From positions 282,757-346,756 of the forward strand of contig JAJVDF010000775.1 in assembly GCA_022410635.1 (NCBI GenBank): a stretch of DNA of 64,000 nucleotides, given 5' to 3'. The translations under genes and the position numbers were made by a program. A model generated the notes under the pieces. That model searched no databases. It saw nothing but the letters and a program-made list of their open reading frames with translations, and was not told the DNA's origin. Position 1 is the first letter of the stretch. The number at the start of each line of letters is the position of its first letter. Of this stretch, positions 58,957 to 64,000 are shown piece after piece. The DNA comes from Tretioscincus oriximinensis. Lineage: Eukaryota; Chordata; Lepidosauria; Squamata; Gymnophthalmidae.

Positions 58957-59709
58957 TATATATATACAGCACTAGATTTTCTGAATATTATCTACTTTTG
59001 ACTTTAAGCTCCACACTGAATGTTTACCCAAAAAGACTCAGAAGTTTTCTGCTGGACTGTTATATTGCTAGCAATGGAATGACATCCCGATGCAGCCTTG
59101 CTCTCTGTGCTTTCATAACGCGTAGGAAAAACTAACTTTGTTAAAGATGCCTCCTGGGTGATAGCCTGCACTGTGCAGACACTTATTGACAAGCTACATG
59201 AGAAGAGAAAAAAGATGGTGCTGCAACTTGGGAATGTGTACATGAGTAATGAGAGAAATGGGAGTCCATGCTCATTAAAGAAGCTATTCAAAGGACCTGT
59301 AACCTTCCACATGACAATGAAGGGAGTTATGCAGCTATTCAGGCAGGGGAAAAGATCCTGGAGGTTCAGTTTTTATCTTGAAGAAAGTCAGGATTGCAAT
59401 CCACCAAGGTCAGAAGAAGCAAGTTCTGCCCATGTTTCTTCTCTATAGAGATGTCATCTCCTCCTAACCAAGCTGCCTATTTTTGCTCAACTTTCCTTGG
59501 GCTGAGATGGTAATGGCTACTTGTATTAAAGTGAGACATTCTCATTTGAATTATTTTTGTGCATCTTGGGCAGAAGAACTGAATATTCATCGCAATGGAC
59601 ACAAATGGCACCTAAAAGAGGGTAACCTGGAACTGATAAGTGCTTACCTGTATCTAGTGCTAACATTCATATCCACAGGACACTGATCAGTCAATGTAAA
59701 AAAAATTAG
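58957..59709. other. Non-coding stretch
   Basis: No confident feature. A 96-codon plus-strand frame (59158-59448) is open but shows no recognisable domain; it could be upstream debris of the LINE relic that follows. Confidence 0.35.
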
Positions 59710-60525
59710 ATGATGAAGGCAGCCCCAGCAGTTTGCTCTCTGTATAAACTCTACCACCACAAATACCTTGAGACCAGCCCTAGAGGTATCTAAACACAAA
59801 GTTCTACCAATACTCCTACACGGGACTGAAACTTGGGAAGAGAGAACTTACAAAAACTGGAATCTTTTCAACTACAGCATCTGTGAATCTACTTAGGTGC
59901 ATTCCACACAATATTATCTGCAGCCATGAAGGCTGAAATAGGAATTCCACCTCTAACGTGCCATAACCGAATGAGGCAATTTAACTACTAGATGAAACTG
60001 TGGCAAATGACCAGACTGGCCCAACTCTGTTTATAGGAACAAATCAGTCTAAGATATCAGCCAATCTGGATATGAAAACTTCACATTTATGTCTACCTCT
60101 TAGCATCCTGAATACCATGGGTCTTAAAGCAAGCATGATGAATAAACAAAGACTACTTGATATCGCTGCACAGAATGACAAGGTTATTGCTAATTCGAAA
60201 GCCACTCCCTACCTAGCCAGGCACAAGCAGAACATAAACATAGAACAAAGCCAGATATGACCAACTAGATATTATGGCAAACTAGTATGGTTTGAAAACA
60301 TTCCTGGAGGGGAAAGGTTATGTGTCTGGAGACCAAGAACAAAAAGATACAGCTCATTTTATTCTAGATTGCTCTGCTTATGGGGAGATCAGAAAACATA
60401 TCTTAAGATCCCACCTGTCCAATAATGGGACTGTGAATAGAAGATCACAACTGCAGACACTCTTGCAGGGGACTGATAGGACTATAATCAATAGGGTGAT
60501 CCTTTTTATACTGTAAGCATTGAGA
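59710..60525 (+). pseudogene. LINE ORF2 C-terminal relic
   Basis: Across frameshifts the plus strand reads: SKHKVLPILLHGTETWEERT near 59788-59847 (the region after the RT domain, cf. vlPtLLYGsEtW in LINE ORFs), worn text with a RYYGKLVWFENIP stretch near 60270, then DTAHFILDCSAYGEIRKHIL (about 60337-60396) and RTIINRVILFIL with a stop at 60514-60516. The H-x3-C arrangement after an ERLC-like segment is the zinc-knuckle-like C-terminus of several vertebrate LINE ORF2s. Multiple stops make it non-functional. Clade not determined; it differs from the L2-like relics of this window. Confidence 0.55.
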
Positions 60526-60916
60526 TTGGGGGCCAAATCACAGGACCTGGCAACAGAAGATGCTGATTTTTAATTATCTTTCTTTTCCCCTTTCCTTTCA
60601 CTTTTTCCTTGCCCCCCCCCTCTTTTGATGTGGTCAAATTACTAATCAATAAATTTAATTTAATGACACTGCAATGATTGCTTCTCCCCTTTCCTTCTGA
60701 CTCGTTTCCCTCCATCTATCTGCATATGTTATGAGCATATGAATGTTAATTATCTTTCCAACTTCTGTTTTTTTAATTACCTTTTTATTACATTACTAGT
60801 AATAATATAATAGTAATAATACTTTATCATTGCTCTTGTTGACATTATCTTTGACAAAAGATCTAGGGTCTTTCTGTGCACTGACTTGGTAGTCTGAAAT
60901 AAAGACTACAGTCTTT
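60526..60916. other. AT-rich non-coding stretch
   Basis: Nothing recognised apart from a CCCCCCCCC run near 60612. Confidence 0.5.
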
Positions 60917-61222
60917 ACAGGCATGGATAGCTCAGTCGCTAAGGAATCCGTCTCTCATCCGGGAGATGGGGTTTCGAATCCTGTGTCGGACGTGGAGAGG
61001 GGTGAGCATCTTCCACTAGCCTGTAGCTCTAGCCAACCCAGCTATTCGAAAGCATGAATTGCAAGAAATTGCAACTGACTTCAAGTAGATACATGGGAAC
61101 AACCAAAACCTGGCAGAGAAGATAGAATGTAAGCCTTTGGGCAAAAACACCCTTGTAAGCTGCTTTGAGTCCCTTTGAAAGATGAGAAAAGCGGGGTATA
61201 AGAACCCAGTTCTTCTTCTTCT
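60917..61222 (+). mobile_element. Full-length tRNA-derived SINE (family A), reference copy
   Basis: CAGGCATGGATAGCTCAGTC opens a tRNA-like head with TAGCTCAGTCGCTAAGG (A box) and GGGTTTCGAATCCTG, a near-consensus B box. Then follow GCATCTTCCACTAGCCTGTA, GCTATTCGAAAGCATGAATT, GGGCAAAAACACCCTTGTAA, CTTTGAGTCCCTTTGAAAGA, AGAAAAGCGGGGTATAAGAA and a (TTC)4 tail. About 306 bp and the least damaged copy, so probably the youngest. A 13-base direct repeat (GTAGTCTGAAATA) lies at 60889-60901 and 61259-61271 but does not abut the element. Confidence 0.9.
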
Positions 61223-62629
61223 ATTGATATTCTGGAGCAGATCTGTGCTAAAGATCCTGTAGTCTGAAATATTAGTGTCTACTACATACCATAACAATGT
61301 TGTGTATTCTGGAACACGTGACAGTGCATCTACCTGTACACTGCATCTGAGTGGAGCATCTGAGTGTCTATAAGGGACAAGCAGAACAGAAATTGAGGGT
61401 TAAAATTACTATTTGCATTGGTACAATTTTATGCTATCCAACCCATCACTTGCGAATCTGGAATCACTAATGTGGAATTTGCAAGACAAATATAGGAAAT
61501 GTCCTAGACTTAAACCCATCTTCACACTCTTTCATTTGGCTCTGGTAACAATTTTTCTGCTAACAAAATATTCAAATGCTACTGGGTTTAAAAAGACAAG
61601 GGAAGATCAGTTCACAAGCTTTCCTATTACATTCTATGCATGACACAAGAATAATGGGAACTGGGCCCATAACTGGATGGGATGTGTCTGCACTACAATT
61701 GAATTTGACCTGGGACAGATTGTCTGCACCTCCATAAAATTAGGTAGCACTTCATTTCCTGCCCCAGTATAGAATGATCTGTGTAACTGAGCTTGTTCCA
61801 AGAGAAGTGAGTAAAAAAACAGAACCTAAAGCGATGTAAATAGACACCCACATCCACACCTGCATGCATACACATGAACCCATGCACAGCCATGCGCACA
61901 CACACACACCATCCATTTCCCAAGGGTATAAGTTTCACAATTTTCTTTGGCTCTTTTTATCTCTACCATTTCTAGATCATTAAACTTACCAAGTTTCAAA
62001 TGAGAGTTTTCTTTAGCTCCCAAAACACTTCAAATATATTTTACTAGCAATTGTTGGTAGGGAAAATCAGACCAAATATTTTGAGTTTGCTGCCGGAGAA
62101 GCGTTATTGTAGGTGACAAAAAACACAGTGGCTGAAGATAAGATGAATTGCACAGATTATACCTTTACTGCTTAGTATTCAAAGCTCTTTGAAATAATGG
62201 CTAGTAGGTAGTTTGCATCTGAAAGTCATTGAAAGGATTATAAAATAAGGCAACTGAGGCTGTTTTATGATATCCAGGATATATTATGTGGCTCAAGAAT
62301 GGTATAGCAGAATATGGCAAGAATCTGAAAAATTCACATCAGCTGTCTTGAACATGAAGGTAAGACTGGGATAGTTGATTCTTCAACTGGAAAGAAAGTC
62401 TAAAACCTTCTCAGATTACCTCAGTTTATTTTGAAGTATTATATGTTCTTTTAATTCTGTTCTTAGTGTTGTGACTCACTCTGGGACATAGGGATATAGG
62501 GAGGGATAAAAATACAAACAAATCTTTTCTATCTGCCTGAACATATAAAATCAATTCCCAAGGTAATTTATCAACATTGATACCAGTCCCCTTGTTTTTC
62601 TCATTATTATAGACACAATCGCTGGGCCA
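61223..62629. other. AT-rich non-coding stretch
   Basis: No gene recognised. 61845-61910 is a degenerate CA-rich run. Confidence 0.5.
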
Positions 62630-62974
62630 CATATTGACAAACTGGGGGTGTCCATACTGTATGTATGCAGATGACATCCAAATCCACAAAGGTTTCAAAA
62701 TATTCAACGCTTTGGTCTGGAAATTCAAGACTAACAATGATCTCAAAGTGGATGTCCAGTCACTGACTGAAATTAAATGTAGAGAAGACAGAATTCCTAC
62801 TTTTCCAACCAGATCCTGGAAGTCCCAATCCCTCATCCAACCATCTACCTACAAGCCCATCTATTGATATCTGCAAAGAACCTAGGGGTCATTCTTGATG
62901 AACATCTGTCTCTGCGATCCTTCATTGCATCTACAGCAAAAACCTGTAAATTCTGTCCAGAAATATCTCTCTGT
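62630..62974 (+). pseudogene. LINE reverse transcriptase fragment with YADD motif (CR1/L2 group)
   Basis: CPYCMYADDIQIHKGFKIFN contains the RT catalytic motif YADD (62664-62675). About 75 codons on there is a stop, and after a frame change KNLGVILDEHLSLRSFIAST (about 62876-62935) gives the LGVxLD motif that follows the palm domain in CR1/L2-type LINEs. Only about 115 codons survive. It is followed directly by a CR1-like 3' end, but the coding part joining the two is absent. Confidence 0.7.
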
Positions 62975-63112
62975 AGTGACTCCTGAAATACCATATTTTG
63001 CTTTCCTCTGTTCTGACTGCCCAGGTGCATCTAAGTGGGCCTCTGTATGAGACAGAATGCTGGATTAGATAGGCTCTGACCTGATCCAGTATGGCTCTTC
63101 TTATGTTCTTAT
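62975..63112 (+). mobile_element. CR1-like LINE 3' end
   Basis: CTCCTGAAATACCATATTTT, GCTTTCCTCTGTTCTGACTG, CCCAGGTGCATCTAAGTGGG, GAGACAGAATGCTGGATTAG and TATGGCTCTTCTTATGTTCT. Subfamily variants match 20894-21135. A deletion joins CCATATTTTGC directly, removing the ATTTGCAGGGAGTCATGAAC part of the other copy. Confidence 0.8.
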
Positions 63113-64000
63113 CCACATGAAATGTTTGTGGGAGGGTTTTTTCCATTTCTTTTGTAGCAGTGCAGGTCTTGGAAGACCGATTTCGGGATTGGACTACTAT
63201 CCATAAATCCAGCCAGTTTGTATCACTGCATATAAGACCTGTATAAAATTTATCTGTACTTATGTATTCAATTTTTTATTCAAGCTGTCAGTGAACTACA
63301 ACTTATTTACGTTCATTAATTAACTGGTGAGATTTCTCCAGTAGAATATTTAGAGTTATAACACGGGGGCATTATGTTTGGTGAGCCTCTTTATACAGTG
63401 CAATAATTTTTTAGTATCCCATTGATGTATTCCCCTACCACTTGATAATGGCTTATCCCTATGCCTGCCTGGTCTTACCATTATCTGTTGTACACCTGTG
63501 TCCAGGTGCCAGGCAAATAGCCATGAGTTATACCACACAGTCACCATGCCCAAAGTTTTATGTTTTGTTTTTGCATCACAGGAGAGATCAGTGTCTGGAA
63601 AGAGTGCCGGTGGTTCTTGGATTATCTTTCTCTTGGAGTGGAGTGAGAATACACTGAAATGACTTCTATAGCAACCTGGACTAGAGGTGTGGGCAAATCA
63701 AACTGAATTAAGAAGATTTTCCGATACTCCCATGTATATATGAAGGGATAAGAAAAGATTTGTGTTATAAAATAAATCACTGTAATTCTCAAAATAAAAT
63801 TCCGTTGAGAACACCATGGTGAATTCAATACTGTGTATGTCTTTTCTTCTTTCCCAGTATAATATTTTAGCAGCAAAGGCCACCTCAGACAGGCAAATGC
63901 TTCGTAGCAGTTCTTAACAAAACTAATAAAAGAGAAATGAATTTCCAAATGAGAAGGAGCTGTCTGTTATTCATATGCATGGACGTGATTAAAACACTAA
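63113..64000. other. AT-rich non-coding stretch to the right edge
   Basis: No gene recognised. The 108-codon minus-strand frame at 63622-63948 has no recognisable domain. Confidence 0.5.

Noticed and set aside
60917..60990. tRNA gene
   Set aside because: A and B boxes are present but no cloverleaf closes, and the sequence continues into a SINE body shared by several copies.

Overview
The window looks like a gene-poor, AT-rich piece of a vertebrate nuclear genome, most likely a squamate reptile (lizard or snake). The evidence is the repeat mix: CR1-like LINE 3' ends closing on TTATGTTC-type tails, L2-like LINE fragments, an L1 ORF1, two tRNA-derived SINE families, short hAT-like elements, Tc1/mariner-like palindromes and PIF/Harbinger-like fragments. 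The species assignment is inference. Isolated single Ns and one 275-base N run show it is a draft assembly.

I found no host protein-coding gene, rRNA, free-standing tRNA gene or CRISPR array that I can support. The only long frame with recognisable protein content is the partial L1 ORF1 at the left edge (1-655, minus), which has no stop in about 218 codons. Other protein-like matter is decayed LINE sequence: an L2-like reverse transcriptase relic (48825-49957), L2-like 3' ends (4308-5140 and 29798-30110, minus), a LINE C-terminal relic (59710-60525) and a YADD-containing RT fragment (62630-62974).

Layout. 0-9 kb: L1 ORF1, an L2 3' end split by a CR1, then SINEs. 8.4-9.3 kb: a GC-richer block and a pyrimidine tract. 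13-21 kb: several CR1 tails, one split by a SINE (13.2-14.0 kb), and a SINE split by a CR1 with a 6-bp target duplication (20.8-21.3 kb). 23.5-24.2 kb: a second SINE type abutting a CR1. 31-36 kb: three short DNA elements (an inverted-repeat hAT-like element, a 78-bp palindrome, and a 444-bp hAT-like element with a perfect 8-bp target duplication). 44-50 kb: two more copies of the TAGGCTGACCAGAT family, a second hAT-like element (587 bp) and the L2 relic. 52.1-53.1 kb: a CpG-enriched block with a TATA box, two tandem hairpins showing compensatory base changes, and a polyadenylation signal; this is the least explained piece. 55.4 kb: the assembly gap. 57-63 kb: SINEs, a second 78-bp palindrome and LINE relics.

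Nothing here forms an operon or pathway. The window reads as intergenic or intronic DNA built by successive transposon insertions, and nested copies give relative ages. Stretches with no annotation are stated explicitly.
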